A stretch of 64,000 nucleotides of DNA from Echinococcus granulosus (GCF_000524195.1 NW_020170389.1:1698533-1762532), one strand, 5' to 3'; counted from the stretch's first letter, positions 1 through 13,660 are shown. Translations and numbers: made by a program. Notes: generated from the letters alone by a model not told the origin.

Positions 1-3
1 CTC

Positions 4-2251
4 ATGACCGAATCTCCCTTAAAAGATGGACTCCTATTATTACTTCAAGCTGCGCAGAAGATAGATCGAGGTATGCCTTCATAACATTTTTTGCCCTTCT
101 TTTTTACATATGCCTACTACTTTCCACACATTTTACTTATTTTTTCATTTATATGTGATAGAATCTTCTAAAAGTACTTGCCATCACTCAGAGCGGTGGG
201 ATGCGCGTACTGGGTCTTCCAGACACTTCTATGCCGATGGGCCCGCACATTTCTCCTCGCCTTACTCATCTTCTATTCATAGACGAAGCGCTCCCTCCAC
301 TAGATGTACCCACAATGAGCTTGAAAAAAGCCGGTATGCACTCCTTTCAGACATCTTATAATGAAACCTTGACAGACGCGCGCATTTACGAACCTGTATG
401 GATGCACTGAAGGAGCTCCTCGTGTTTGATGATGAAGCGCCTAGGATAACCACCCTCACAGTTTTGCGGAAGGCCACCTCGACCATTCAAGTATGTGATA
501 GCAACTGCCTGTAGTGGTGCGAACTCACTTCAATTGCATTGTTTGACTTATAATGTTTTCCCACTTCTTCAGCAATTGCAACAACGAAATGAGTACCTTG
601 AAGCTTGCGAGGATGGTGAAAAACAGCGATTTTCACAGCTTATGAAGCGTCGCCAGGCTCTTCGAAAAAAGATCGAATCTAAGCGCAATCGTACTCTAAA
701 AATCCAAAATTGGCGTGAACGCAACAGGAACTACTCTGAGTGCTCGGTCTTAACGACATCTTCCGGTAAGCAGTTTGCTTATTCCCCTACATGCCTTACA
801 TTTTCTGCATAAGCTTGACTTTAGCATGTTTTAATTTTATTTGTCATCTAGCTGTAGTTGAACTAGCGTAACAGATCTCGTTTCTCTCATAGACATGTCA
901 CATGTACGCTTTTGGTGTGTTGATGCGACTGGGTTTAGGGCGGGTTTTTGTTTCACTAGTTATGTTATCGAAGGCTAACATTGACGGGTTTTTCAACTCT
1001 CCGTTGGACATACACTTAGTTGGATTGCCGCATCCATTTTTACCACAGATAAAGTTGCAAATCCCGGTTTTACAGCCAGCTTGAATCATATTATCACCTG
1101 GCTCCGAGACGCCTGGCAATAATGAGTGTCACTTCTGAAATAGCGTTTATTGTGAAACCCTCTAGGAAAATCCCATCATATCTAATCTGTCTTGATTAAA
1201 TTAAGCCGCTTTCTAAGTTTAGCCTATTAATGAGGGGTTTTGTCCCATAGTTGTGCCTCTTCGACGGTGTCACTTCGATCGATGCGAAGCTCGTTTAATT
1301 GCCCCCCAACTTTTGAATTATTGCTTCCACAGCTGCTAAGTGAGCCGTCAGTATGTTTACGTCTACTTGAGGGACAGATGAAAATAGGTTTTGATTGATT
1401 TGGTATTCTTCTTTTCGCCAAAGTTCACTATTCACGTACATTTCACTAATAAATTTGAGAGGATCAAGCGTTTCGGGCGACTAGCATTTAGGTGGATTAA
1501 CCCTTGCCATACTTTCGTTTATTCGTGGAGGCATGGTTTTAGGTTCCCCAGAAAGCCCACCTAAGTGTGTTCTTTGACGTGAACTTTGCTTGTGGGTAAA
1601 AGATTCTACGAACTTGCACAGTTGAACTAATTTAACTCGGTTTTGTTATTTTTCTGGTATCGAATGAGGTTAGCTGTTTACACAGGAGTTTTGATAGTGG
1701 CTTGTGTTTTCATTTCAGAGGATTCTGAGATGAGTTACGGCTCGCGCCATATACCTTCAAATATGTACAGCATTTTGCCTATTTCACACCATCAACAGCA
1801 GCAACAACTTTCTGCTAATGATAATCACTGCTACGCCTCGCCTTATGAAACCACTGCAGGTGTAGTAGCTGCAACCCCAAACTCATCGGCGACAATGGCA
1901 GCTGCAACAGTGTCTACAACGATTTTGGACTCAGTAACTACGGTAACGGCACCAGCAACGGCCACTTCAGCGGCAGTGATGACCTATGCAGCTTCCCAGA
2001 CGCATCATAACCTCTCGTACCAACAGAAAGTGGAGTCACACTCTCCACAGCCATCAGGTGGAGCCCATGGGATGAGTCCAACGGACGCCTATGACGCTAG
2101 CAGCTCAGACTCAGGTTTCGAGGAGGTAATCACGGCGACAAACGCTGTCGATGAACAGCAGACTCTGAAGATGGTCCAGCCTGTTGTTTCCAACACCGAA
2201 GAAGTGGTCTACACCGCCTACCAAAGCAGTGACTGCTTCAAAGCTTACTGA
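4..2251 (+). CDS. MAD/MNT-family (MXD-like) bHLH-leucine-zipper transcriptional repressor
   Basis: Predicted Max-partner repressor that binds E-boxes in the nucleus and recruits Sin3. Exons are 4-70, 162-333, 376-490, 573-765 and 1719-2251. All junctions are GT-AG, the phases agree, and the 1080 nt give 359 residues. Residues 5-22 carry a short amphipathic run (LLLLLQAAQKIDR) like the Sin3-interaction domain at the N-terminus of MXD and MNT, which supports the ATG at position 4. The basic region at about 73-83 reads HNELEKSRRAHLR and has the His, Glu and Arg positions that contact an E-box. The second HLH helix reads TLTVLRKATSTIQ. A zipper follows with Leu 120, 127, 141 and 148, and Glu at 134. 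The last exon encodes a His/Gln/Ser/Thr/Ala-rich tail of about 175 residues. Introns are 91, 42, 82 and 953 nt. The zipper also resembles Myc, but the basic region and N-terminal helix favour MXD/MNT. Confidence 0.85.
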
Positions 2252-3600
2252 ATTGTGTTGGAAGTTTCCGTTTTGCCGACTTACCTCCATGTCATCCCAA
2301 GTTCATTATTCATTTTTCTCTCCTCCAAAAGAGATCTCTTTCTGGCAGCCATGAGATAAGAACACAGCCCCTGCTCTCAGTATTCCTCGTTACTGCGCGT
2401 GCTCTTGCTGGTGTGTGCGTGTGGATGATCTCAAACGAAAGGCGCAAGTCAAGATTGCACACACAAATCGATTTCGGCTCAAGTTAATACACACCTACAC
2501 ACACTCCTCTCCCTTCTCTCTTCCACCCCATTGTCGTTGTTTTCGTCATGGTAGTCCTACGACAAACCTATTTTATCGACATGAAAACTCACGTGCACCC
2601 ACTCTCCCTCACACAGTTCTGCGTGGGTCCTACTTTGATTCCTACGAATGGATGCATTTTTCCACGTGCTTTGGTACGCACGTGTGTGCTCTAGGGTCTT
2701 CTCCCTCAAAATTTCATATCTTTCTCGCCCTCTCCTGGTCACAGTTTACCCACTATGTCCTTCTCTTCACTACTTGTAGTGAAAAGACGACAATCGCTGT
2801 TTTCACAAGCCCTCCAGCCTCGAGTGTCACTGCCTCCCCTTGTGGTTAATTTTAATGAGAGAGGCGGAAAATTGAAGCTACGTGTCTTTCAAAAGCAGTT
2901 ATATGCGGCTATCATTTACCTGGGCGATTATTTTACCTTCCCCGAACCTGTTATTTCTTTTCTCGTGTGCGTGAGTGTGTAATACTAGTGTTATTTTCTC
3001 TTACCGTCTGCGCGAGATCTAAATACCCGCGGTCAGGGTTAGTTATGCCGAAATTCCTAATTCTTGCATTGTCACCTACAGAAACAGCAGCACCCATACA
3101 GGTGAAAAATACTTTACTCTTACACTCCTGCCCTCCCTCTCCCTTCTCTTCGGCACTTCTTTTCTGCTAACTTACCCTGCTGCGGGTCGATGGAGAAGAA
3201 ACAAAACAGCAGTAAGAAGTCTGGTTTTATCTGTGATCGCCACTTCCGCTTTCCACCCTGTCTTCCCTCTTTCCCCTCTTGATACTTGTTTTTACCTCCC
3301 TCTCCTCTGGTCCACCCTCTGGTGTTGAGCTGTAAGCTTCGACGGTGCGGCCTGTCTAGCATACACACATCTACGTGTTGTGAAATCCATCCACGCACGT
3401 TCTCTCCCCTAGAATTGCCTCTTCCCTTCCCCCCTCTCCGATCCCAACCTGAGTGGCAGCAAACGAAAAAAATTGATGTAAATCGACTTACTTTCATCCT
3501 CCTCTCCGCTTTCTGCCCTCCCTATTTTCCCTTCCGCTTACCGCAGCAGGTCTTGTCAACTCTCCTTAGCGTTATAGGACCTTTCTCGTACTAAAAATAC
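2252..3600 (+). other. Pyrimidine-rich 3' flank and probable 3' UTR of the MXD-like gene
   Basis: After the stop codon the plus strand is strongly C/T-rich for more than 1 kb, with repeated CTCTCC and CCCTCC runs near 2510-2530, 2590-2620, 3120-3150 and 3240-3550. The open frames here (for example 2415-2849 and 3286-3594) are low-complexity readings of these runs and look like no protein I know. I saw no AATAAA close to the stop, so the transcript end is unresolved. Confidence 0.4.
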
Positions 3601-5146
3601 TACTTTCTCGCCATATCCAGTTAATGTATTTCTTTAAAGGTCAAGGCTTGTTTTTCTCTATTCCATGCCCTGTTCCTGAGTGGCAGCATCTACACCATGA
3701 TTAAGTGGCGTGGCGCGAGAGCTGACCTTAATGGCGGCCATAGCTGGGACGATATTTCAAATACGAACTGCCGTCAGGCTGATCAGCTGATTGGCACGTG
3801 TTCTGCGTGAGCGTGTATTGATTTTCTGTGGGTTGGCTGATTCAGCAGTAAATTGGTTGGCGCGCGCGTCTCTGCCCATCCGTTCCGCCTGGTGACGCAC
3901 AATGAAGCGTAGTCGCATGGGAATGACGGCATTATTTGCCATTTGGGAAGAGGATCGTTAGAGCACGTCGCCGTGACCCGCTCTGAGGGTAGGATGAATA
4001 AGTAGTTAGAAATACAATCCTGGTTCTATGGTTCAAGTTTGGGAAATCTGAGATGCCGCAGCTTCAGCGCGGGGCTGGTTTTACACCGGCTGCATGTCTT
4101 GACATGGCCCTTGGTCAATGACTTATTTGGGTCGGTGCTCGGATGTGTGCTGAGGTTATAGTTTGTAGGGATTCAGTTAACCTAAAGGATTAGCCATTTG
4201 AGTGACGTGGGGAGGTTTCGCTCGTGTGATCAGTAATTTGGTAATGATCAAAGTGCGCAACTAATGGCCTCGAAGTGGCTCTTCGGATTGGCAAAATTCT
4301 ACTCCACACGAGTACAAGGCTTGTAAAAGTGATATCCCTAGTTTTGGGTTTGTATTCAAAGCTGACTGATTAGCCAAGCAAATTCTCTCTGAGTGTAAGC
4401 GCTTGTGCGCTTGTATATGTGTGCGTATCGAACAGCAAAAATGGCCTCTTAAGTAAACACACTGACATAGTTTCGTTACTTACTGACAAAGCGTCTGCGG
4501 CATTCTCATGAGTAGATGGTGTTACGTTGAATAATGGAATCTGTGTGGGCGTGTCTATGCGATCTTAGCCTCACACTCCCTCATTTCATACACACTACTC
4601 GCCGAGTTGTCATTTTAGCCAGAGCGATACATGACTATGCAAATTAAGCATGCCACATATGTGGTCTCGTGAAAACATGATAGCGTCTCCATAATTTAAA
4701 AGTCGCCATTATTCATACCTTAAGATTTTAGCAAACCATTACTTGGTAGGCAAAGTTAAGAAGTGACTTCCTGAATCAGCACAAGGCGTCATCTATACGC
4801 CACATAAATCAATTATAAGTGTAAATGTTAAAATGGTGAACCGATGAAAACGAGAAGTGGTCTTTGAGCTTGGGATAATCTATGTTCATGAGTAGACCGA
4901 ATATCAATCAAATACGTATGATTTTCAGTATAGGTCGTGGGTGAGAATAAAATCTAGAATGTTCATAATACGTGTAGACGATATAACAGATGGGATAAAA
5001 AACATTTCAAATAAATACTAAACCGGAACGATAATGCCAGTGTTTTAAAGGATGAAGCAATGAAGCGGGGGAGGGGATATTTTACAGCCCAAAATTTCCC
5101 TATTTCTGATTGTGTAAAACAATAAGAAGGTAATTTTTTGGATTCA
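3601..5146. other. Intergenic stretch, no gene seen
   Basis: Mixed-composition DNA with no supported exon, RNA gene or clear repeat. The small minus-strand open frame at 3757-3942 has no recognisable motif. Confidence 0.5.
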
Positions 5147-5159
5147 TTTAGAGAAGACT

Positions 5160-5328
5160 ATAGCTACCCGAGACTTCCCTGAGGACGAAAGAAGACATAA
5201 TACTCGGACAGTAGGGCTCGGGGCTGCTGGCATGGCCCAGAAGCCAGTCCACCCGGCGAAGGTACAATGGTGGGGACTCAAAGTGGCCCTTTTTCCAAAA
5301 CCAAGAGTTAAGCAGCCGAAGTATTACA
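5160..5328 (-). repeat. Solo LTR of the TRIM-like family (reverse orientation)
   Basis: Read on the minus strand it begins TGTAATACTTCGGCTG and ends at about GAAGTCTCGGGTAGCTA. It shares in order the blocks seen in the other four loci: a TTAACTCTTGGTTTTGG-like block, TTGTACCTTCGCCGGGTGG, GGCCATGCCAG, GAGTATTATGTCTTC and GAAGTCTCGGG. The flanks show no matching target-site duplication. A TA-rich tract (TATATATA) adjoins its 5' side. Confidence 0.7.
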
Positions 5329-5339
5329 AATATATACAT

Positions 5340-8300
5340 ATATATATAGCCCTTCTAATAATTGTTAAATCTTGGGCACTGATTGCTAAAACTAGGGGCC
5401 TAAAGTGCGCAAGTCAACAATCTCGCACGCGTATTATGAAAATACGCAAAAACAAAGTTCAAACGGACTAACATCAATCATCCGTCTTTTTCATAATTCC
5501 CAGCTCTGTCAGCAGCCTGTACAGCTGGGCAGGACAAAAGAAGCGTGTACCACGGCTTTCCCGTCGCACAGTTCTCCTTCCCTCGCTTGTTAGCACATTT
5601 CTTGGTGTACTTTTGTTCAGAAACAGGATACTATACCACACAGATGTAATATTTTTATTGATCGTGAGTGTGGTTAAGAGGTTATTTAAATATTGCCAGA
5701 GGACCTGTTCAGATGAGTGAATCTGCCTAAAACTGCTTTGTGTGAGGTTTTTGGGATCAGTGTAATCTCAGCCTGGCAGCTATTAATATTTCCTTTGCTT
5801 TGTTTTCTATTTTGGTCGTCAAAAATGGTATTTGATATTGCTTTGCAGTATAATGAACTTAGGAATGATTCTGAATAAACTTTAATAGTTTTAAGTTATT
5901 GAGATTTCAACCACGGCTTAATGACTGCCACCTGGTGTTGATGAAATCGCCACACTTCGTTTCGTTGAGGTGAATGTCAGCTGTACGAGTGATTCGAATT
6001 GCTCTACTTTTATAACAATTCAAAAACGTACCCGTTTGTATGTTTACGTTGGTATTGGCAAAAGTTCGATTGTTATGTTTTTTTGTTTCGATCCGTACCG
6101 TGTGATGCCTCTAGATTTCGGACAATAAAACAAAGGGTCTCCAGCCTGTGTGATGCCGGGGTGTGTGTGTGTGTGAACATGGTAACGAGAGGCTCCTAAT
6201 TGTCATAGTGGTCTGGTCCAATCGATATAACGTCACAAAGCAGTGTGTTTTGCACCATGGGCATCGCGACTGCTACAAGTTCTCGGGTTGAAAAATCTTA
6301 CGCTGTGAAAGTAAACGGTTCCCACCTCTTTAAAGGCTCTCTGTACATGCTATCATGCCCTGAAAGTAACTACGATCTGACTACCTCTAAACAGGTACCC
6401 TAAGGTCAACGACGCGTTGGTCATAAAATGGCACACGAGTTTACCTCACACTCGATGACATAGATCGGCCTACTATGGGTAACCATTGAAATAAACCCTG
6501 CCCTTGGCACGTGCTAACTTATCCCACAAACGTTTAATTTGAAAATGTATACATTAACTGCACACGATACCTGTATCACGGCATTTGATCGATTTTCGAC
6601 CGCACCAACCGGTATGAAGTAGCTGAATCCTACCAGTTTCTGCAGTTCATAATTTTCTCATCCATTGCACTCTGCTCCACAAGACCTATCCGAATTTGTG
6701 CTCATGGAGTGTCTCCTCAGAAATTCCCACACTTTGAATTATGACACGTATATGCAGTGCGAAGTCACTTTCTTCGGTTCCTTTTACCTGAAAATGACCT
6801 TATTCGCCTTCTACAAGCGCCAAATTATTTACCAGTGATATCTATTTGGCTTTCTCCTTAAGAAAAATACCTAACTTCAGTTTCATTAATCCACAAAAAT
6901 ATGGTAAAAACAGGTGACCCGCAGATATGAACACTTAACTGGCTTGGAGTTGTCAAGTTTCTTTGCCTGAAATTCGCAAATGTGATGGACTAAAGTACAT
7001 TTAATAACGAAAGAATATGTCTTCGGTTATTTTAATCAGCTAAGGCCGCGAGGTGAAGACTCAGCATAATATCCACGCCATAATTAATTTATTCGACCTC
7101 CTCTTAGTGACCTCAGGGATATCCACCCCGAGATATGCGTGCCTTTTCTTCCCTTGGGCTTAATCGAACATGTCCAGTAACACTTAATTCCACTAAAGGT
7201 AGAGGTCCATTCCTACACCGTACATTATGGGGAGAAATAATAACCGGTGTATCAGAACGTCAAGTGAATAGCAGGCCTGGGTAAGACTCACATTTTTTAA
7301 AAACGACTGAAATCAAGGGCCTGCCTGAGAATGGATTTGCTCCAGTTTACTATTACCAAATTGCAGGACAAATGATGAAATGTTTACTAAGGCGTCATGC
7401 AGATTTCATTAACCGTTTCAGGAGAAACAATCATCACGTGATCATTATTTTTGTGGTAATCGTGCTTACAGGTTGCGTTCCCTGAATCAACTTCTCCCCC
7501 TCTCCTGATGCCTACAGCCTCCTGCCCTCGTTTTAATCATCCACCTAGGCATCAGGGATGCGTGATGGGCAGAGATGAACACAAGTGACAGGATTCTCAC
7601 GCTCCATTGCTAGCACAATCCTAAGGCTGTGCGCAGGGAGCTACTTACTCCTCTGTCAAAATATTAGAGCACAGTGCAAGAGGGAAAAAATACGGTGCTC
7701 TCAGCCACATGACGCGACACGCGCCTTTGTTCTCACCACATGTCCTGTGTTTCAGCACCGCAACGTGAACTTCCGCAAACACAATAAAACCCATCCTTCA
7801 CGACTGATTGAATGACAGACCTGATTCCCGTTACCTCTACACGGAGTTTTCTTCCCCGACAAAATATGGAGGATCAGAGGACTAAGATAAAACTGAATTA
7901 GTCTTAAAAACTTGACATTTATGGTAGTGATTAGCGCTGTCTCACCGAAGTCGTAAAGTGATTCATGTCAATTGGCAACAACTTAAGGGAGGAAGAGGTA
8001 GAATTGGTTTGAAATCAAGCAAATGGTTTGGGGGATGTTGTAAGAATTGGGCTGCCCACCGATCTTCTGTCCCATCACCCACAGTACCGGTGACTCATCT
8101 GATATAGATGCCAATAGTCATCCAAGCCTGCGTCAAAGATAGGGTTCGTCATGAGGCCCCCGTTTATAACGCCCAAGCTGCAATTGTGTTCCAGTGCCTA
8201 TTTAGTCCACTAGTCATCGCTGAACTAGCTAAAGGGGGTCAAACAAACCCAATCTGGGATTCTGTGCGATGTAAAATGAGTGGCATTTCGATACCCAGCG

Positions 8301-11300
8301 GGAGTAGCAACCATGCCCCCAGACAAAGAACATGCATGCCCTTGAAAGATTTACTTGGCTGCTTTGAATTATTTGTAAATGGCAGCAGTCCTGTGGCAAT
8401 GATCGTTGATACATTCTTCACTTTTGCTCTCAAACACAAGTTCAGTGAATAAATTGCATATGTGGTACCTTGATGCGTGATCTACCTGTGCAGTATCACG
8501 ACTTTCACACCGCTGGCGCATGATGTATTAATACGATTTGTATGGCCTTCTTAAATCACATGGCAAAACTGTTTACTAGAATAAAAACCTCTCACGACAC
8601 CTTTAGGTGAAACATAGGCACTCAATTTGATTGAAAATCATAATTTGAGATATGAGAACGCATTATTAACATCCGGTGCAAAAGACCTTTCCTTACAAGT
8701 CTTAGCTTTTCACGTCATTATCAAACAAAGATAGCTTGAGAAATTCCTTTTGACAACTAAGTCGCTGTATTGACGACAGTGATATGATTATAATAAAACA
8801 GTTCGATATCATAAAACCTGAAAGTTAATCTACAAGTTTGGATATTCAAGACTCCAATGGAAGGTTGGTAACACAATCAAGCATTTTAGCGTTTTTCCCT
8901 TACAATCAATATCATTCTCTTCCAAATTTTTTGTCCAAACTGGAACTTAAGGTGTAAATTAGTTCGAATCGAAAATCGGCTAAATCGGCATTATAATTAT
9001 CTTGTTAAACAAGCGAACAGCACAATGACAGCATACAAACAGAAAGAGTAAATAAAAATACCCCGTCTCACGCAGGAACGCCTCATTAACACCAACAAGG
9101 CCTTTTTTCGTGTAAAACATTTTGACCACTTTGAAGGGGAAATTTCTTATTAATGCCTTTCGTAGGCATGATGTAAAAGCGGCTTTTATTATTATTATTA
9201 TTTTCTTTACCCGTTTCCACATAGTCGATGAAACGTTGGTAGTACTACAACATTTGCTCTTCAGACCTTTGCTTTGTGCTTTCTCGAGGAACTAAATAAG
9301 GAATCAAAATTCCCTCATTATCGATTTATTTCCTCGATTAATATTATCGTTTCCTGAGTGGATTAAAGTGTGTGGGTGTAAAGTGATTATATAGCGTTAA
9401 TGATAAGTGGTAGCAACCGGATTAGATTTTATAAAAATATCCCAGACATGCAACTGTAAATTGTACGTCGATATATTTGCTATGCTTAGGCCTCGAGGTA
9501 TATCCAAACACTTTAGATTATACATTATTTGAAAAAAGTGATTTCACCATTTATTACAATTAGTAGAGAGAAATAAAATCCATCTCTAAAAGTTCGTTAC
9601 AGTTTTTAAGCAGCGTTCTTGTGTACCCATCGCATGTTAGATGACAGCATGTGAATATCCTACAAGTGCTCTTACACTCGGCTTGATCATTCCACATACA
9701 TCAGTCACCTTAGTCCCTAAGATGGAATTAGTAAACATAAACAGCGTAATAGGTGGTCCCTCACGCGTTTTTGACAGAGGAGAAGGAGCGATCGAATGTT
9801 TGCTGCTTACATCGCCTGGCTAAACAAAACTAGATCGAAAGTTGTAATCTCTTCAACATGATTCGACAGGCCAGACCACCACGACACCCATTCGTAAATA
9901 TAGATCACCTTTATCGATCTGTCTGGCTGAGGATAAAGCAATCCATCAGGTATGCAAAATCATAACCACTCAAGCATGTATACGTTGTACCTTTTTTCCA
10001 TATTAGTCGGCAGATTTTAATGATTATCTATTGCATAATATTAGAGATTGCAATGCACACCACTACATTGATGGTGTATTCGGGAGTCTACAATAAAATG
10101 ATTGGGGAAAGTCGTTATTTTGTCAAAAAAGGACCAAAAACGCAAGTTTAAGCGCCATGGTAGGATATCCTTTAAAGGAGATTATTCTGGGGCACAAACA
10201 CTACATTAATGTGTACTAATGGCCGTTGAAATTCATGAAAGTGACTAGCGCCCAGAAACCTAGCAGAACGTATCGGTTGCCATCATTTAATGGAGAGGTA
10301 TTGTGGATTTTAAGAAGTACCACGAGGATGACCCTGACAATAATTTGGGTGAGATGAAGGTACAAATTGGATGCCTTTGGTTGATTGTGAAGAATTTCAC
10401 GGTGTTCTGCCAATGTTAAACAAAATCCCATCACAGGAAAGGGCGCCAGATGCAGCGGTTTCCTTAATTTGTTACACACTTCGGTTTTATCCACCTACGT
10501 TCAAATGTCCTATAATAACAATGGGCTTAAACAAACTTTAAGATTCAGATCAGTTAGTCGTATTCTTGTGAATATGCTGAAAATGCTACCACTTTCTAAT
10601 TATTGCATCCAAGTTCTAATAAGAAACAATTTTGGTAATATTAAAATGGGAACAACGTTAGGCAAGTGGCACTTGAAGAGGCGTAACACTGACGTAAAAT
10701 ATTTCACTTGTATAGGGCTCTTGATAAATTATTAGATTTCGTACAGCAAGGCATTTTAAAGAATTCCTGAAATAAAATTTACTGTGTGTCATCAGAGAAG
10801 CTAGGCATTGCGTCAAGACTAGAATTATTACTTTTTATAGATCGGTAAACAATGCTGTTGCCTCAACTAATGCTTAACGACACGAGGTGAGCATTACCTT
10901 AGCTGAATTTATTTAGGAATGGAAATGTGTCAGTTAAAGGCTGGATTTGGAAAGGAAGTTACAACAATGGGCTTTGACTGGCTCTTAGAAATTCAACTTC
11001 AAATGTACCGGTTAATTGAAGGGAGCCGACGTTGTACGATCATTTAGGCCAACTTATACATAGGATTATGGTTGAAATGCAATTTAATCTGTCTGATTTA
11101 ATAACATTTTAATCCCGAAGAATGTGAATAAAACCATTAGTAATTACCAAATGCACTTCAATTAGTGCGGTTTGATGGTGGTGGGGATGGAGGAACAGTA
11201 AACTCTATGGTTTTAATTCAATCCTTTTGCTAATGCAAGTATTTGTTGAGATTCAATATTGGAATCGGTGTGTGCGTTTATGTAGTGCATACGTATTTCA

Positions 11301-12330
11301 CACAGTCAGTAAAGATATGCTATCTTCACTGTTGAAATGTAAAATGGGGATTTCGCTATTGATAGTCATGGGGTGCTAAAGAAACAAACGGTATTTCAAC
11401 ATAGTTTTAATAGACTTGTACAACTATCTAATGAAATGTCATTGAACCAATGCATTATCTTGTGTTTTTCGATCTTACCTGATTAATGTATGTGACCGGG
11501 GCCGAAAAATAGCTTTCTTAGGCACCCTAACAAAGACATCTTAAGAAATGAAAAGAAAATTTGATTCTATTGCGTCACGCGCCTTTTATTTTTCGTAAAC
11601 TAACACACTCTATTATTTATGCTAAAGGAATGACAGTATTCACAAACTGTCATGGTCAATTCTGCCCGGACAGGTTGCCTTCAGATATGGGGGAGGGGAA
11701 ACTGTTATCACAGCTTCTGCTCTTATTGATGGGACTGTCCCTTCGATGGATGCGTGTGAAAAATAATGTTACAATAGGCTTTAGAGCTCTAAATGGACAT
11801 AACTTTTACAGAATACTTTGAATCTGGACCCAGTAATAGCAGTCTTACTGATGTAATTTCCGGACCATGCACCCCAATTTTGTTACAAATCTGTCTTCTC
11901 ATCACACAATGAAGTGTCGTAGCCAAATTAGACATTTCCGGCTATAAAAGCAGTTTACAAGTTCTTAATAAGCCATTTGCTCGTCTAGATACATCAAACT
12001 TCTCAAATATTACAATGTTTCTTCTCTCCTGTGAGATCCAATGTAATTTTTACATGCGCCTCCACGAAACTACAATAACAAATTGATCCATCCATTAGGA
12101 GTGTCGCAAACCAATCAGAAACCATGATTAAGCACCATTTATGCACAACCATTTGTATCTGCGATGACCACGGTAGGAGAGACCACATAAGACTGCCACC
12201 GATTTACCCAAGCAAATAAGCTAGACCCAAGGGGAGTTTTCGGTGTGGAAATTCTGGAGAATTGAAAATGAACTTTTATAAATTAATGGACGGATCTGAA
12301 AGATTTTAGTGAATAGATCAGAGTTAATAC
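5340..12330. other. Intergenic region of about 7 kb, no gene supported
   Basis: AT-rich DNA with only short open frames (for example 8108-8452 on the plus strand and 10216-10494 on the minus strand). None has a recognisable domain, splice context or codon pattern. A (GT)n run lies near 6161-6173 and an ATT repeat near 9187-9202. Remnants of old mobile elements are likely, but I could not assign any. Confidence 0.5.
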
Positions 12331-13660
12331 ACATAGTACAGCCATAAAATCAGCTGTACAAGAAGCGGGAACGCCCAGGAAGACATGGGAGGCAAAGTAC
12401 AGAGAACGGGTAAACGTCGGTAAAGTAACCGTACTGCAAAAATAAAGGAATCCATTCATTTTACTTGATAGACAAGAGAAAATCAAGGTGTATAATCCGC
12501 ACAAAAACCGTTAGATACGTTTTGTGCTCCTTCATAAAATGTTCGCTTATCAACTCTATACTAGGAATAAGATGTGGGGAGTTGCTGCTCAAACAAAAGA
12601 ACTGTCGTCAGAATGGATGTAGTCACAGGCACAGTGTCCCCACATGCTTACTTGTGCCCGTTTGATGATGGTAAGTGATTTAGCAATGTCTGTACCATCT
12701 TCTTCAATGGCTAAGCTGCCCAATGGACCATCGAAATAGAGGCGATCACTTACTCGTACATCAGTACTGTTTTTGCACAACTCTGTCAGGAGGGAGGGAG
12801 AGAAAGGGTTGCCAATACTTGTCGGTGGGCTTTTTTTTACTGACACCGGCTACACTCTAATGATTAATAGCGTCCTGAAAACACCAGTGCGTAAGACACG
12901 ACCAACGATCCACACCAAGCCCAAATGCAAATCATCTAAATCTAGGTCAACGGTCGAGAGTGACAATAAACCCCAACAAAGTGGAAAAGATAAATAGCAT
13001 TATGTACATTGGATGCATGTCTGGTCCTTCATAAAAAACCAGCGTTTTCAAGACTGATTGTTGGAAGAAAGGTAGTAAATTACCTATTGTGGAGGATAGT
13101 ATTGAGAATTCACATTCTGATATAAATAGGTGTTACAACACATGATGCAAGTTTATGAATGTTTATATTTCATGGGTGAGTGATAGGAATAGGCGAGGTC
13201 AAAGCAAACAACTGTTCCACCCACATAGATATCATATTGATTGCTTATCAGCTGAACTTTGTCGTGTCTGTTATTCCTGGCGTTGATAGTTTCTCCCCTG
13301 TGAATAAATTGCTGGTCGAGGAACAACCTAATTAGTGCCACAGGAGGGATGAGGGAATTTGGAGGAGGAAGACCGTCTCAAACGCGCTGAAAATGATGTT
13401 AACAGCCACACATGCGCACAGTCGTCACTCGTGGCAATATACATGGCTTTTAAACCACGATGTCGGTGCGGGTAATTAACATGTAAATGGATCAGCCAAG
13501 TATTCAGGCGGGTTGGAAGCGTAGAAATCCTAGTTGAAAATCTGCAAGTGTGCAATGAAGAGGAGGAAGAGGAAAATCTAAAAAGGGAGCAGCAACTCTT
13601 ACGAAGTTTCGAGTTCTCATATCCATGTTGCACCACTGGCACCTGACAGGCTGTTAGCAT
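12330..13660 (+). repeat. Left arm of a large divergent inverted repeat (unknown element)
   Basis: This segment matches the reverse complement of about 15340-16650 in several ordered blocks. AATCAAGGTGTATAATCCGC near 12483 pairs with AATCAAGGTGTAGAATTCGC in the other arm. GATGGTAAGTGATTTAGCAATG near 12665 pairs with GGTGGTAATGGCTGGTCTAAAG. ATTCCTGGCGTTGATAGTTT near 13274 pairs with ATTCCTGGAGTTGATAGTTC, and a GATCAGCCAAGTATTC block near 13490 pairs with TATCAGCCAAGTATTC. Translation shows patches of conserved peptide broken by stops and frameshifts, so it appears to be a decayed copy of something once coding. I do not recognise the family. Confidence 0.6.

Noticed and set aside
573..765. Assignment of the first gene to Myc
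   Set aside because: Helix 2 and the zipper do resemble Myc, but the spliced basic region (EKSRRAHLR) and the N-terminal SID-like helix match MXD/MNT better.
8108..8452. Plus-strand open frame of 114 codons in the desert
   Set aside because: No recognisable domain, no splice context, and overlapping minus-strand frames of similar length; it looks like chance.
12589..12846. Minus-strand frame with a loose resemblance to the pyruvate kinase B domain (RLYFDGPLGSLAIEE)
   Set aside because: The flanking sequence does not continue as pyruvate kinase, and the other inverted-repeat arm does not keep the motif; treated as part of the decayed repeat.
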